Source of the DNA: Sarcocystis neurona
Lineage: Eukaryota; Apicomplexa; Conoidasida; Eucoccidiorida; Sarcocystidae
Direction of reading: 5' to 3'
Assembly (NCBI GenBank): GCA_000727475.1
Contig: KL647314.1
Coordinates: 588,812-652,811, forward strand
DNA: 64,000 bases
Shown: piece after piece, positions 24,746 through 37,200 of the stretch
Numbering within the stretch: position 1 is the first letter of the stretch
Layout: the number at the start of each line of letters is the position of its first letter
The notes under the pieces: generated by a model
Told to the model about the DNA's origin: nothing
The model's input: the letters and a program-made list of their open reading frames with translations, nothing else
The model's database searches: none
Translations under genes and position numbers: made by a program

Positions 24746-24971
24746 CACACACACTTGTATATACTTCTATACTCATAACTCTTGAGCTATATCTCTCTCT
24801 CGCCCTGCGTATATATTATCAAAGTTTGCATCTCTTTCTCCGGATACACAGCCACATCTCTCCCTCTCTATATATCTATTCGTTTAGATGCAACTACATA
24901 CATACACACAGATACACATAAACACACAGACGTATAGACGTAGCCGTATCTCTCCCTCTCTGCGTCTCTCT

Positions 24972-25244
24972 CTATATATACGCATATATATATATATTAA
25001 GCGACAGGGGGACACACTTGTGTGTTTGTGTGTGTAGGAGACTGTAGAGACGTGCCGTCGTACTCAGGGAAGCGGGAAGATATTTCTCTCCGTGACTGAC
25101 CCACTGCCCCCGCTGGCGTGCGACGGACGCAGCTCCTGACGCGCCTTCGGCTGCTGGCACACGCTGCTGCTCCTCAACAGCAGCTCGCGAGAAAAACGTT
25201 GCGACTGTCGAACTCCCCTTCCACAAGTGGAAGCAGGTATACAT
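24972..25244 (-). CDS. Candidate minus-strand exon
   Basis: The minus frame contains LWKGSSTVATFFSRAAVEEQ and RQRGQWVSHGEKYLPASLS, followed by a donor-like A|GTACGA. An ATG at 25242-25244 could also start translation. A plus-strand alternative ends at a good donor (AGCAG|GTATAC, 25236). Strand undecided. Confidence 0.25.
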   Translation of the reverse strand: MYTCFHLWKGSSTVATFFSRAAVEEQQRVPAAEGASGAASVARQRGQWVSHGEKYLPASLSTTARLYSLLHTQTHKCVPLSLNIYIYAYI

Positions 25245-25249
25245 ATATA

Positions 25250-25590
25250 TGCATGAGTACGGGTAAGACCATATACATATATGTCTGAGAACGCGTAAGA
25301 CCCCTCATCTATATACGTATGTATATATATGACTACGGGTGAGACCCTCGTATACGAACATGCATACAGTATATATGTATATATATTTATGAGTACAGGT
25401 AAGACCCTTTACATATATATATATATATATACGTATATGTATCAGGACGGGTGAGACCCCTCATATATATACATATATTAATTACTAGGGGTAAGATCCT
25501 CCTATACGTACACACCCACTTATGTCTGTATATATGCAAATGTATATATACATATATATGCATGCATAAGCAGGGGTACGATCCACACAA
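25250..25590 (+). repeat. Degenerate repeat array, GAGTACGGGTAAGACCCC motif
   Basis: At least seven variants of a core like GAGTACGGGTAAGACC, at about 25255, 25287, 25331, 25392, 25443, 25485 and 25567, separated by TATATA/TATACG filler of 30-80 bases. Each core carries GGTAAGA, GGTGAGA or similar. Confidence 0.75.
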
Positions 25591-26919
25591 ATGTGTAAAA
25601 TTCCTTTGTTTGCTGTTTACTTGGTGATAGAGCCCTCACCAACAGGTTCTTGAGCGCAGCACGGCTCACCATACGTGTCCGCTCGGATGAAATACGTCTA
25701 CGTCTACACAACCATGTATACACATACGTATACATATACACATATATACATATATATATCTATGTACATATACGCATACACATATACGTGGTATGTAGAT
25801 ATAGACACACACATATGTACATAGACTGTACACAAAAACGTCCACAAAAACATACGCCTACACATATACATATGCATACGCGGAGGTACGCCTCTGGACA
25901 TATTTTAATTCTACTAGTATGGTGCAGATATATGCATGCGTAGCTGTTGGGGAGAGAAGCGTATACAGGAAGGTCAACGCGGGTCAGGTAGCGGGCTCCT
26001 GTACCCGCGGCGCATGCAAGCGCTTCGCAGGAGTATCCAACGGGGCAAGAAGCCCTCCTGGACAAGTGCAACTGCGCGCGTGACTTCACACAAATCTCGA
26101 GACGTTCTGCACGACACACGTAGCTGCTTACATCTATATACGTACGAATAAATGTATAAATTTGTGTATGAATGCATATATATGTCTACACGTGTACACG
26201 TATACATAGATATACACATATGTATACGTATATATGTCTACATGCATATATATATATATATAGTGTATACCTATACGCACGTACGTATATGTATATATAC
26301 ATGTACGTCCATATGTGTATATATGTGCACACGTATATATACACATATGTCTATGAGAGGGCAGAGGCCAGATCTTGTGCATGCAGGCGTGCAGTAGAGA
26401 ACACAGGAAGATGCCTACGTGGACTCGAGGGGGAAGCGGGTCACTGCTGACGAAGGCTACCAGCACCGTACGTGCGCCTGGACGAAGCGGAAGACGCCGC
26501 TGCCTCGAGCCGCGATCGTCCGCGCTGATAAAGAGGGTGGCCCATGCGGTGTGTAGTTGTGAAGTCACGTCGTAGCTTCGCTATCGCTCTCCCTTCTCTT
26601 TACCGCCTGGATGTGGTAGCTAAACAAATGTGTATATGTGTATGTATTGCACATTTATATATACAGCTGTACTGGGTGCACACATTTGTGCAACACACGC
26701 ATGCAAGCGTCCTCGCGAGATGTGAGTACATATATGTAGACATATATATATATATATATATGTCTGTATATGAACAGCTCGGTACATACGTGCAGCCTGG
26801 TAAGCACGTATGTGTACACATGTATACCTGCATGTCCTACTATACGTATATATATATAGATGGATAGATAGAAATAGATATAGATATATACGTACATATA
26901 CACGTGTATACATATATGT
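25591..26919. other. Spacer with two short exon candidates
   Basis: Largely TATATGTATAC spacer with (TA)n near 26255 and 26740. Two non-repetitive islands, about 25970-26120 and 26400-26570, lie between splice-like sites. On the plus strand the second reads EDAYVDSRGKRVTADEGYQH after an AACACAG acceptor. On the minus strand it reads TSQLHTAWATLFISADDRGS. Both are protein-like and I cannot choose. Confidence 0.3.
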
Positions 26920-26929
26920 ATATGTGTTT

Positions 26930-27384
26930 GAACTGCTGCTCCTGACGATGACGACTGCACAAGCAGTCCGGCCTGCGAATTCCGGTTGCACAAGCCGGCT
27001 GCTGCTCTTCCTGCTGCCCGTCCTGCTGGGGCTCCGTTGCTCGTCCCTTGCTGCCCAGCTTCCGCTGCTGCTGTGTTGCATCCGCTGCACTTCTTCAGCG
27101 CTACTAGTCGTCGACTCTGTTTGTTGTGGGTGTTGCCTTGCAGCCGCGCAGCAGATGCTGGCGCTTCGTCTGGGGGGGAGGTTGTTCGTCAGCACATGGT
27201 AAAAACCTGCCTTGCAGTTTCTGCAGCATCCTCTGCTACAGCCTCTCTGGTCGTCGAAGGGCCGATACCCGCGCTGCAACCGCAGGAGTAAGAGACACAC
27301 CAGCAATAGGTCGCGCGAAGATGTGGCTGGTTCTTTATTCTCGAACAAAGTCACCGCTTTTGCTGTTGCTGCTGCAGCAGCCAT
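26930..27384 (-). CDS. Possible first exon of the minus-strand hypothetical gene
   Basis: ATG at 27382-27384 opens a minus frame beginning MAAAAATAKAVTLFENKEPA. It continues with a Leu-rich stretch, Cys-containing and Ser/Arg-rich hydrophilic sequence (SSSGSWAARDEQRSPSRTG) before turning into TATACA spacer. Donor not located with confidence. GGCAG|GTTTTA near 27200 is one option. The plus strand is also open here. Family unknown. Confidence 0.3.
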
Positions 27385-28241
27385 TGCTGCGCAGCACCGT
27401 CGTCAGCCGGCAGCCGCGGCCAGAGCAAGGAAACATAAACTCCGGTCGCCGGCAGCTGCTTCGTATTTGTCTTTGCGACGTATCTAACGCAAAATCTATA
27501 CGCAAGTGTCCTTTATTTTCTTCGTTGTTGCCTACACACACGCATGTGCAGATAATCCAACGGGGAGGCGTAGTAGCAGCGGCTGCAGGAGCTGCCGCCG
27601 TGTGACGCCGGGCTGCGGTGTACGTACACCACAACCAAGCGCATGCGCGGTCGGGCAGAAGAGCGTGCTGCGGCAGCGCCAGATGCGTGCAGCAGCCGCT
27701 CAACTCGTCATAGCAACTTCTCACCTTGCATGCGTCCATCTGTCTTGAAATTTACTTCTTGCCTTTGATGTGCTGCTGCAGCTGACACAGCACGCAGTTC
27801 CGTCCTCGAAGCAGCACGAGCAGCTCCTCGCCGCGCCCAGTGTGTGGCTACTACCTGGTGTTCTGCGCTCCTTCTGTGTCTCCGCAGCAGCAGCAACATA
27901 TAGCGCAGTAGGAAGCCGCTGGAAAAGGCCTCTAGCATCACGCCATTTTCCACCAGCCCGACTCTCTGCCTCTCGAATAGGAGAGCAGCAGCAATAGCCA
28001 GTCCCGTAGCGCTTGCCCAGCAGCAGCAGCAGCTCCTGTTGGAGCGCAGCTGCGTCGGCTGCTGCGGTCCTTGATGACGGAAGAGGATCCCAGCAACAGC
28101 GACTTCTAGCAGGAACTCTACGAGTTCCAGCCGCAGCAGCTGCGTTGCTATTTTTCTAAAGGAACGGCGGTAGCAGCAGCAGCACGAGGGCCGAGCAACA
28201 GCAGCAGCAGCGGCAGCGCCATGAGTTCTTACAGGGCTTTT
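27385..28241. other. Ambiguous block between minus-strand candidates
   Basis: Minus frames at 27335-27739 (GHLRIDFALDTSQRQIRSS) and 27708-27953 (MENGVMLEAFSSGFLLRYML) look protein-like but overlap in different frames, so not both can be coding as they stand. 27950-28240 is CAG-rich. Confidence 0.25.
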
Positions 28242-28631
28242 TTATAAGGCTGCTACCAGAAGAAACTGCGTAATGGCGAGCCTCATGTTCTCTTGCAGCA
28301 TCCGCTGCAGACGCTGCTGCTCCAGGGCACTATTCCAGTAGCCGCGTCCGCTTCCTCTCGTTCGCACGGGCTCTGCGAGGTTTTCAATGTCGCGACAGCA
28401 GCAGCAGCAGCAGTGGCACAGAGACACGCGTTGTGTGCACTTCATTCTAGCACCGACTGCTGCAGCAGCATGCGTGTCCTCCGCCAGGCACAGCACCTGC
28501 TGTCGCAGTTTCTCTGCCATCAGCTGCGTGCCGCGTCGACAGGACTTCGGAGACTTGCTACTGCTGCGCAGCTGTTGCTTTCCTCTTCTTGTTGGTGTCT
28601 TGCTCTTCCACATTCCAAGAGTCTCTCCCAC
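28242..28631 (-). CDS. Candidate C-terminal exon of a minus-strand coiled-coil protein
   Basis: Minus frame ending at TAA (28242-28244). It contains helical, Leu/Gln/Arg-rich stretches such as LMAEKLRQQVLCLAEDTHAA and ALEQQRLQRMLQENMRLAI, which would suit a coiled coil. Between them is a short Cys run from a CAG repeat. To the right, minus frames up to about 29400 stay Gln/Ala/Glu-rich while plus frames are Leu/Cys-rich, so the gene probably extends that way. Other minus frames here are also open, so the exact frame is uncertain. Confidence 0.3.
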   Translation of the reverse strand: MGETLGMWKSKTPTRRGKQQLRSSSKSPKSCRRGTQLMAEKLRQQVLCLAEDTHAAAAVGARMKCTQRVSLCHCCCCCCRDIENLAEPVRTRGSGRGYWNSALEQQRLQRMLQENMRLAITQFLLVAAL

Positions 28632-28639
28632 GTTTCCTC

Positions 28640-30630
28640 TGCGGCAGCAACTGCAGCGGCAGTCTCACAGCAGTTGTTCATTGCTGCCGCTGCTGCCACC
28701 CTCCCATACGAGCGTCTCCCTCATCTGCTTTTGCTGCAGCAGCTGCTGCTATAGTGCCCGCACCCCCAGTACAGCTACAAGCTGCGCTAGGAGGCTGGTA
28801 GTGCGGCGTGAGCAGGGTTTACGCTACTCATTGGCGATGCTGTGGCTGTCGAGGCTGTCGGCGTTGCTGCTGCTTCTGCTTCAGCGTCTGCTGCCGGCTG
28901 TGTGCGGCCGCTCCTCGCCTTGCGGGTGCTGCTGCCGCTTCCTCCGCTGCTGCGCCGCCGGCAGGGACACTGGTCCTGCCGCTGCCGCTCGGCCTCCTGG
29001 TGCTGCTGCCGCTCGGCCTCCTGCTGCTGTTCTCCGTGCTCTGACGGCTTTGCGTGCTGCGCGCGCACGCCGCAGCAATCCGGTCTCTCTCACCGGCCCT
29101 GTGCGTGTCTTCTGCGGTCGTACTTGTTGGCCCTTCAGCAGCAACGGCAGCCCCAACTCCCCGTAACGGGCTCACATTGGGCGTTTCTGATTTCCATAGT
29201 TACGTCTGCAGGCTGCGTTGCTGCTGCTGCTGCTGTATTCGACTTCTTCGTGCTGACCGCTCCTGTTTCCTGAACGGCGCCTCCTATAAGACTGATGCGC
29301 CGCCTCTGTGCGGCCGCTGCGCATCTCTCAGCTCTCACCTCTGCCCCAAGTTGCTGGGCTGCTGCTGCGGCTCGCTGCATTGCTGCTCCTGCTGCAGCGC
29401 ACCCTGCTGCTGCTGGTAGTACTCTGTCGCTTCCCGCCGACCGGTCGCTGCTTCCGCCCGCTGCGCTGCTCTTGTTCCTGCTGTAGCACGGCGCGTCGGT
29501 TTGTCGGCAGCAGGTAGCGGCTGTTTCTTCTTGCGCTCGAGCGTCCTGCTGTGTGGGGTGTGGCTCAGCGGGTCTTTACTTGGAGAAGGCCGGGCGGCAA
29601 CGACGAACCCGCAGCGACAGCAACAACACCAACAGCAACATCACCAAAACCCAGTGATATCTCCAGCTTCAGCGATACCGGCAGCAGCAACAGTGCAGCA
29701 GCAGCAGCAGCTACAATCGCGACACCAGCAGCAGTAGCAACACCACCAGTAAGCAGCGGTCTTAATAATTTGGAGTGGGGATATTGAGAAAGAACGAGGT
29801 GAAGACTGAGATACGTTTATCCAAATGCAACGTGACGTGCTCGAGCAGCTGCAGCAGCACTTGGTGTAGAGGCAGCAGGAGCAGCATGTGCACACGAGCA
29901 GCAGCAGCAGTTGCAGCAGCGGGACGCCTTCACAGGATTTATCGCGTGGCACTAGCAGAAGCAGCAGCAGCCAGCGCCCAGTCCCCCCAGCAACAATAGC
30001 AGCGCCCCACGAGCGGGAGGGCTCCGGCAACAGCAGCACGTCACGAGCGGCAGAGTTGCAGCAGTGGCTCCAGCACCCCAACCGTCAACTGGAGCAGGTG
30101 CTGCAGGAGCCGCCGTTCCGCAGCAGGGACAGCAACATCTCGTGCTGCTGAGCCGCTTCACGGCTTAGAACTACAAGCGTCTCCACAGCGGCATATCAGC
30201 ATTGGCAGTAGCACGTCTTGCAGCAGGAAACGAACTCCTGCACCAGCACGTTCCATGCAGCAGCAGCACCCCCTGCAGCGGCCGCACGACTTCCTGCAAT
30301 AGCAGCGTCCCAGGCAGCAACGGCACGACGTCTTGCAACAGCCGCAGGTTTCCCCACAGCAGCAGCAACAGAATTGTCAACGTCACTTCTTCGTGTCCTA
30401 CGCAGAGCGGAAAAAAGCGGCGACTGCTGCGGCGACACAGGAGGACCTCGGCGGCTGCTTGTGGGAACTGGGTCAGCTTCTTCTAATTAGGGATACAACC
30501 GCATGCGGAGGTGACTTGGGGTGTCTACGGCAGCGGATAAACCACCTCTTCCAGCTGCTGCATCCGCGCCGCTTCCTTCTGCTGTCCTTGCAGCAGCACC
30601 GCATGCATATGCTGCAGGCAGGACTGCCTC
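28640..30630. other. CAG/CTG-rich block, probably the divergent start region of the CLC gene and its minus-strand neighbour
   Basis: Nearly continuous trinucleotide-type sequence, open in most frames. To about 29.4 kb the minus strand reads as the more natural protein. From about 30.3 kb the plus strand does (for example ATQEDLGGCLWELGQLLLIR near 30430). No clear promoter motif was seen. Confidence 0.3.
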
Positions 30631-30636
30631 TTCCCC

Positions 30637-31295
30637 GTGAGCCCCGCAACCATGCCGCGGGGGTGCGAGAATCCTGCTGTTGCTGGACTTGCAGCAGTAA
30701 CGGCAGCAGCACCTGGCGGCAGCGGACCGGCACGAGGAGCAGGAAGGGCACCAGCAGCAGCTGCTGCAGGGACAGGAGCAGCTGCGGCAGCACGAGGAAG
30801 CGTCGCAGGAGGAGCAACAGCAGCAGAGAGGCCAGCAACCGCAGCAAGTGTGACAGGACAAGGAGGAACGGCCGTAGGAGCACTTGCCGAGACTGCAGGA
30901 AGTCGATTTGCCTTCTCGGTGGAGACAGCAGCAGCAGCGGCAGAAGCCGCTGCTGTCGAAGACTACGCCTTTGCAACATATGGCTCTGACAGCTTGTTGC
31001 AGCGGCTGTGCGAGGAGAAGGCAGGAAGGCAGCACGAGGCCGAAGAGGCGGAGGAGGAGGTGGAGCTGCAGCAGCAGGGGGAAGGGGGGAGGGAGGACGC
31101 GCTGGAGCAGCGCGACGGGGCAGTGGTGCCTCTCATTTCTCTTGGCGAGAGAGAACGTCTCGCGGTGCAGCAGGAGCCGCACGAGGGGGAGAGCAGACGG
31201 CGGGGACGACAGCGCATGTGTGGGGCGTCCTCCTGCGGTGTACGTACACCTGCTCCATGTGGCCCCTGCTGCTGCTGCTGCGGTGGAGTGTGCAG
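30637..31295 (+). CDS. CLC gene, tentative N-terminal exon
   Basis: Plus frame with an Ala/Gly/Thr-rich first part, then [20 protein letters not shown] and an acidic Glu/Gln-rich helix, the kind of cytosolic lead that precedes helix B in CLC proteins. A donor CAG|GTAACG after 31295 (phase 2) would join exon 31403 in phase, giving [13 protein letters not shown]. The last 20 residues before that donor are Cys/Gly from a CTG repeat, so an earlier donor is possible. The first possible ATG in this frame is 30652. The true start of the gene is not established. Confidence 0.35.
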
Positions 31296-34200
31296 GTAAC
31301 GGTACAGCTGCTCCTGCAGCTGCTGCAGCTGCTGCGCGGACTGCTGCAGCTGCTCAGAGGGCTGCTGCTGCTGACGGCTGTACTGCTGCGCGGAGGCGGC
31401 AGGAAGGTCTTCCTGGCGCTCCAGCTGCTTGACGTATGGCTGCTGGCCGTTCTGCTGGGCATGCTCGTCGGCGTCTCTGGATACTACATTCATCTAGCTT
31501 CTACCCTCGTCTCCGATCTGCGCTACGGAATATGCGGGAACGCCGTCTGGCTAGATCGACAGTGAGCACGTCAAGCCGTTCATTTTCCGCAGCGCTTCTC
31601 TCTCTACATCGCTTGGCGTCCTCGTACGTAGCGCTGACAAATTCACATATATACGGGTATTTGTAGGTCTTCAAAAGGCGTCCGTGTGTTGTATGTTTAA
31701 ACGTGTGTCCGTATATAGTCGTAGGTCTTCATGAACGTGCCCGCCTGTCTACATACGTATAACTACACAGATGTGTGTATATACGTATGTATTCGTGGCA
31801 CTTCATAAATATATCTGTGTATATGTATGTACCCCTGCACATACGTATATATGTGTGGCTCTTCTAAAACGTTTCTGTCTGTGTATATGTGTATACCCCT
31901 ATATATATATATATATGTACACGGAGGTCACCAAAGGTACCCGCCTGCGTATGTGTGTACATATCTCTACGCACACTTGCGGGAATGCACGTTAAGAAGA
32001 ATTCTTTCATGCGAACATGCGAGGCATATCTGTATATATATATGTGTATATGTGTGTATATATATATGTAGATTTATATATATGTATATATACACGTATA
32101 TGCGTGCGTAAATGCCGTGGCATGCGCGTGCCTGCTCGTCTATGGTTATCGCCTACGTGTGGCCGTTAATGTGGTTATCCGCGCACCTACTAGGGCTGTT
32201 GGGGTGTACGTACACCAGAAGTGGGATTGCCCCTGTCCGTCCACTCGCCCAGGCGGCACTTCTGCGCGTCTGCGTCTCTGTATCTGCATGTGCCCGCATA
32301 TTTAATCTTGCTTTTGCGTGGGTTCCCATACCTGCGTCTTCTTCTGTCTGCAAATGCGCATGGGCTTGTGAGTGGAATGTGTCCGACGGCACTCAGGTGT
32401 ATAGACACCGGCGGGGTTGTCAGCTTGTCCCTGACATGACACCCCAGCCGTCGGCAGCGCCACCTGTCGGCTGGCTGGACGGAGCTCTCTGTCTGCCGTG
32501 CCCCGATCTGCTTGCCCCCGGGTCCACAAATCTACGTATCGCTCGATCTCTTGCTGCAGCTTCCTTTCTTGTCCTTTTCCCTCCTGTTCTCGGTCTTCGT
32601 CTTGGCGCCCCTACTTTTCTTCTCGTCTTCCCCGTTGTCTCTCCGTGCAGTCTTGCAACGAATACACAACGACGCACGTAGAAGGAGCTACGCGGCAGTT
32701 TTGTCTCGAACTGCTGCTGCTCTCTGCTCGCGTCCGCGTGACGCTCTGGAAGTTTCTCTTTTTCTTCTCGTTGTTCCATTTCCGTCTCTTTGCGAACGTG
32801 AGCGTCGGCTCCCCCCGACAAACGAAGAGATCACTTGCTGTGAGCCACCGACGGGGCGCCTTTCTGTGGCTTAACGACGCACGCGGTTCACTAACATTTT
32901 CCTGGCATTCCCTATACATTTGGGTCTCTGAAGACACACGTCTTCGCTACCCCAGAAGTGGCACGCAAAGTGTGTGGACGGGAAAAGTGAAACACTTCAT
33001 TTGTTTGTATGTCCGTCTCTTCCTCTCCGGCCCTTTGTCTTCTTCTCGTTCGCTCGCTTTTTCATTCTGGCGCTCTTCTCCTGTACACGAGTGCTCTTCT
33101 ACGTAGGCACCCACGTCCACGTGCGCCGCTATAGGTGTGTCTAACGGTGTCTACAATACACGTCCATCTGTAGGCCTCCATACCGAAACATATATATATG
33201 CAAAGAGAGAGCGAGAGGTGTGCATGTGTTCTGAATACACATACATATATGTGCATATATACGCGTCTGTAGGGGGGGGATACACATATATATGTATATA
33301 AATATTTACACGTCAATATATAGATATATATATGTATGTGTATAGGTGTCTGATGCTGGTGCGAGCGTGTATGTCTTTGTCTGCGGATATATATATGTAT
33401 GAAGCTACTAGTATATACGTGGTAGTTATACGTGTTCAGATATATGTATGTGTTTGTGTGAGTGTGGAGGCATGTGAGTGTGCAATACATGCCTCGACGT
33501 CTGGCTTCCAAGGTATACCTGTGTGTACACATGGGTGCTAATATCTGAAAAATTTGAGCTCCTTTGTTAAAGCGTTCCCTTTTGCCAGGCAGTGCTGCGG
33601 AGGTGAATTTGCTGTGGACTACGAGGCAAATGCATGCCGGCCGTCCTCCTCCTCCTCTTCCTCCCCGTCTTCGTTCTCTCCCACCGCTGCTGCTTCTTCT
33701 CCTCCCCCTCCTCATCTTCCGTCCTCTTCCTCTGCAGGAGCAGCAGCAGCGACAGTTGCGGCACAGACACAAGGTGCTTCACCACTGCTGCGGTGGCTGC
33801 CCTGGAGCAGCAGCATTTCTCCGTCTCTGCAGGTGGGGCACATCGAGGAGTCAACTCAGCAGCCGTATAGAGAGATACCTGCATGGGTATGCGTATATAT
33901 ACACATGCACCTATTAATATATATACACATGTATCCTATGCCTGTGTGTCTGTATACGTATGTATATATCTGCGGCGTTTCTTCCTCACTGCAAATGGAA
34001 CAGATCTAAGACTCAACCCAGCAGCCATACATATATATATATATATATGTATCTATATCTGTATGCGTATGCGTATGAATACACATAGCCCCAATATATA
34101 TATGTACATATATCCTATGCATTTGTGTCTGTACACGTGTGTATATATACGCACTTATGTGAGTGCCTGACTTTGAGCTTGGACGCAGGGAAGGTGTAGG

Positions 34201-37200
34201 AATGTGGCGCATGAAGATGCATGCGTGTGGAACACATGCATATTGTCTGCACATACACATCATATAAACATACGTATCTATATGTGTGTAGGTGCGTAGT
34301 CTGGTTTCTCTCTCTCTATGTGTGTACATATATAGATATATATATGGTTTAGATTGTATGGACGGAGTCCCGGCAGGGTATTTGTAGAGAAGGGCCTGCG
34401 CGTGCGTTCTTCAGAGAAGTCGACACGCGTGGGAATTCCCGTTTGGGGTGTCGGCTGCGTGCAGCCGGGTGGTCTGAAGTGGAGCAACAACCAGCCCCGC
34501 AGCAGAATCGCCAGCAGCAGTAGCAGCAGCTCCAGCAGCAACAGCGACTCCACAGGTCGCCGCGAGCGACTGTTAAGCGACGAATCGCTACACAGACATC
34601 TTCTTCGCCTTTGTCAATAATATGTCTGCGTCTGTCTCTTTCTCTGTGTTTCTGTGGGCAAATATATCTGCACAGGTCCATATCAGTTAAAGAGCATCCT
34701 TGCACATATATATATATATATATATCTATTTATACACATATGTGTATGTGTATATGAAACTGCCTCCCTCTATCTCTGTATATATATATAAACTTGAACA
34801 ACTATGTACAGATCTGTGTGCATGCAAGGACGTGGAAAAAGCGTTTCGTTTGCTATATCGCACTTTGCAGTTCCTTCTTGTAGCACCAGCCCTGCGGTAG
34901 TGGGCAACAGGCAACATCCTTGAAGGAAGTCTGTATAACGGTGTGTTATCTATGAGTATAATACCAGCGGTTTCTACTGCTGCTGCTCCTGTCGGCTCCT
35001 GCTCCTCCTTTTCTTCTTCTTCCACGCCGCTGTGGGGTTGCTGCTGCTTTTTGAGTTCAGCCTTTGGGCCGGCGGCAGACCTGTCACGACACTGTTTGGT
35101 GTACGTCTGCTGCTGCAGCCTTTTCGCCTGAAAGGAGCCTTCTCTTGCTGACCTTGCTGTAGCTGCTGTTGCTGGTGTTCCTGTCGCGCTCGCGGCCGTC
35201 GCTGCTGTTGTTCTTGCTCCTGCTGGTGCATGCTGCACATCACATGCACACAGTCACCGGGACTTCTTGGTCGACAAAGTCGTGCGCAGTGCTCGGACTC
35301 TTCCCTGTTCATTTTCTTCCAAGGGCTGCTTCATTCCTTGTAGCCGCCCTCGCACTGCTGTTCTGCTTCTGCCCTGCTGCTGCTTCTCTGCCGCTGTTTC
35401 ACTGTTGACCCGCTGCTGCTGCTGTTCGAGTGTCGCGAGTCTCCTGCCGCGCGATTCTGCTGCTGCGCGATTCTGCTGCTGCGCGATTCTGCTGCTACGA
35501 TGCTGCTGCCGATAACCGGCGTTCTTGCAGGTGTTGGGTTGCTGCTGCTGTTTCACAGCTGTCGGGTTGCTGCTCTGCTGTTGCTTCGCTGCTGCTGCGT
35601 TGGACAATTTTTGCTGGTATGCTCTCTCTCGCGCGCTGTTGCTGCTGCCGCAGGTTAATGAGAGAATTGTACGCGAAGGTTCTCCCGCCCCGCGGACGTG
35701 GGTTGCTTGGAGCAGCCTGCTGTTCGGTACGACCCGCGGCTCTCTTCCTGCGCCTGCTGCTGCGCCTCTTGTTGCGCCCCCTGCTGCGCCTGCTGCTGCG
35801 CCTGCTGCTGCGCCTCTTGTTGCACCTGGTGCTGCGCCTGCTGCTGGGCCTGCTGCTGGACCTGCTGCTGGGCCTGCTGGTGCGCTTTCCCCCCCTAGTG
35901 CTGCCCCGCGTCTTCCTCCTGCTCTTGCGGCGCCTTCGCGTCGTCGTCCTCTGCCAACCACTGCTCCCGCTGCTGGTGCCCCTGGTCCCATTCCTTCTAC
36001 CGCGGCTCATGCTGCTACACTCGTGCCAGCAGCAGGACGTTCTGGCGCCGTTCCTGGGGCGGCGCGTGTCGCATCTCCGCGTGCTGCTGATTCTGCTGCT
36101 GAGACATTCCCGCGTGAGGATGCTTTTCACTCTGTTTCTAGTGCGGCTCCTGCTGCTAGTAGCATTGCTGCATCAGACGCTGCGGTTCCTACCGCTGCTA
36201 CTACTCCTGCTGCTCCTGTAGCTCCTGCGCTTCCAGCTGCTGCTGCAACTCCTGCTGCTGCATCTTCCCCTCCCCACCGTTCGACTGCTGCTGCGTCTGC
36301 TGCTGGTGGCGTCGCGCCTACTGATGAGGCTGCTGCTGCCGCTGCTGGTGCTACGCTGCTTGACTCTGCGTCTACCCCTGCTCCACCTTCTAGCACCGCA
36401 ACAGCTACTGCTGCACCAGCGTTATTGCCGGCCCCAGGGGCAGCAGCACGACTCCCCACGCCAGCAGCGGCAGTCGCGTCAGTAGCAGGACCGGTCCCGT
36501 CAGCTGCAGCAACGCGTGCACCACCGGCAGCTGCAGCAGCAGCAGATGCAGCAGCCGCCCCAGGAATGGGAGCGGCGGCGACGACTACACGAGGAGCAGC
36601 TGCAGGGGCAGCACTGTCCTCAACGCCAGCAGATCCAGCAACAAGTCAGTCTGCAGCAGCCATCCCAGAAGCAGCCATCCCAGCAGCAGCCATCCCAGCA
36701 GCAGCCATCCCAGCAGCAGCGGCACTGGCTTCAGAGGCAGCAGCACTGCCTGCAGCATCATCACCGTCTGGTCAGTCAGCTGCAGCAGCAGCGCTTCTCG
36801 CACAGGCACGTCGAACAGGTGCAGGATCAGCAGCAGCACCAGCGGCTGCAGGTGCGGCTGATCCAAGTCCAGCAGCGGCCACGCTCGCTGCAGCAACCCC
36901 ACCAACGGCAGCGGCACAAGACCTCGCAGCAGCAACCGAAAGCTCGCCAGCTCCTGCAGCACCAGCAGCTTCAGCAGCAACAGCAGCAGATCCGGAGCGT
37001 CCACTGAAGCAACGGCGACCGACGCGCCCGCAGGAGCCAGCAGCAGCAAGAGGGCGAAGTACACCACCGCCAGACCAGCTGCATACACCTGCAGCATCAA
37101 TAGACACATCCGGGGAACCGGCGCTGCGGTCGGAAGACCAGCAGAAACCGGCAGCAGGAAGCTTGCCCCAGGTTGCAGTAGCACGGTCGCCAGCAGGAGC

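Noticed and set aside
32420..32821. Minus-strand 133-codon Arg/Glu/Lys-rich frame inside a CLC intron, considered as a nested antisense gene
   Set aside because: The plus strand here is pyrimidine-rich, so a charged minus frame is expected from bias alone; no splice or start signal stands out.
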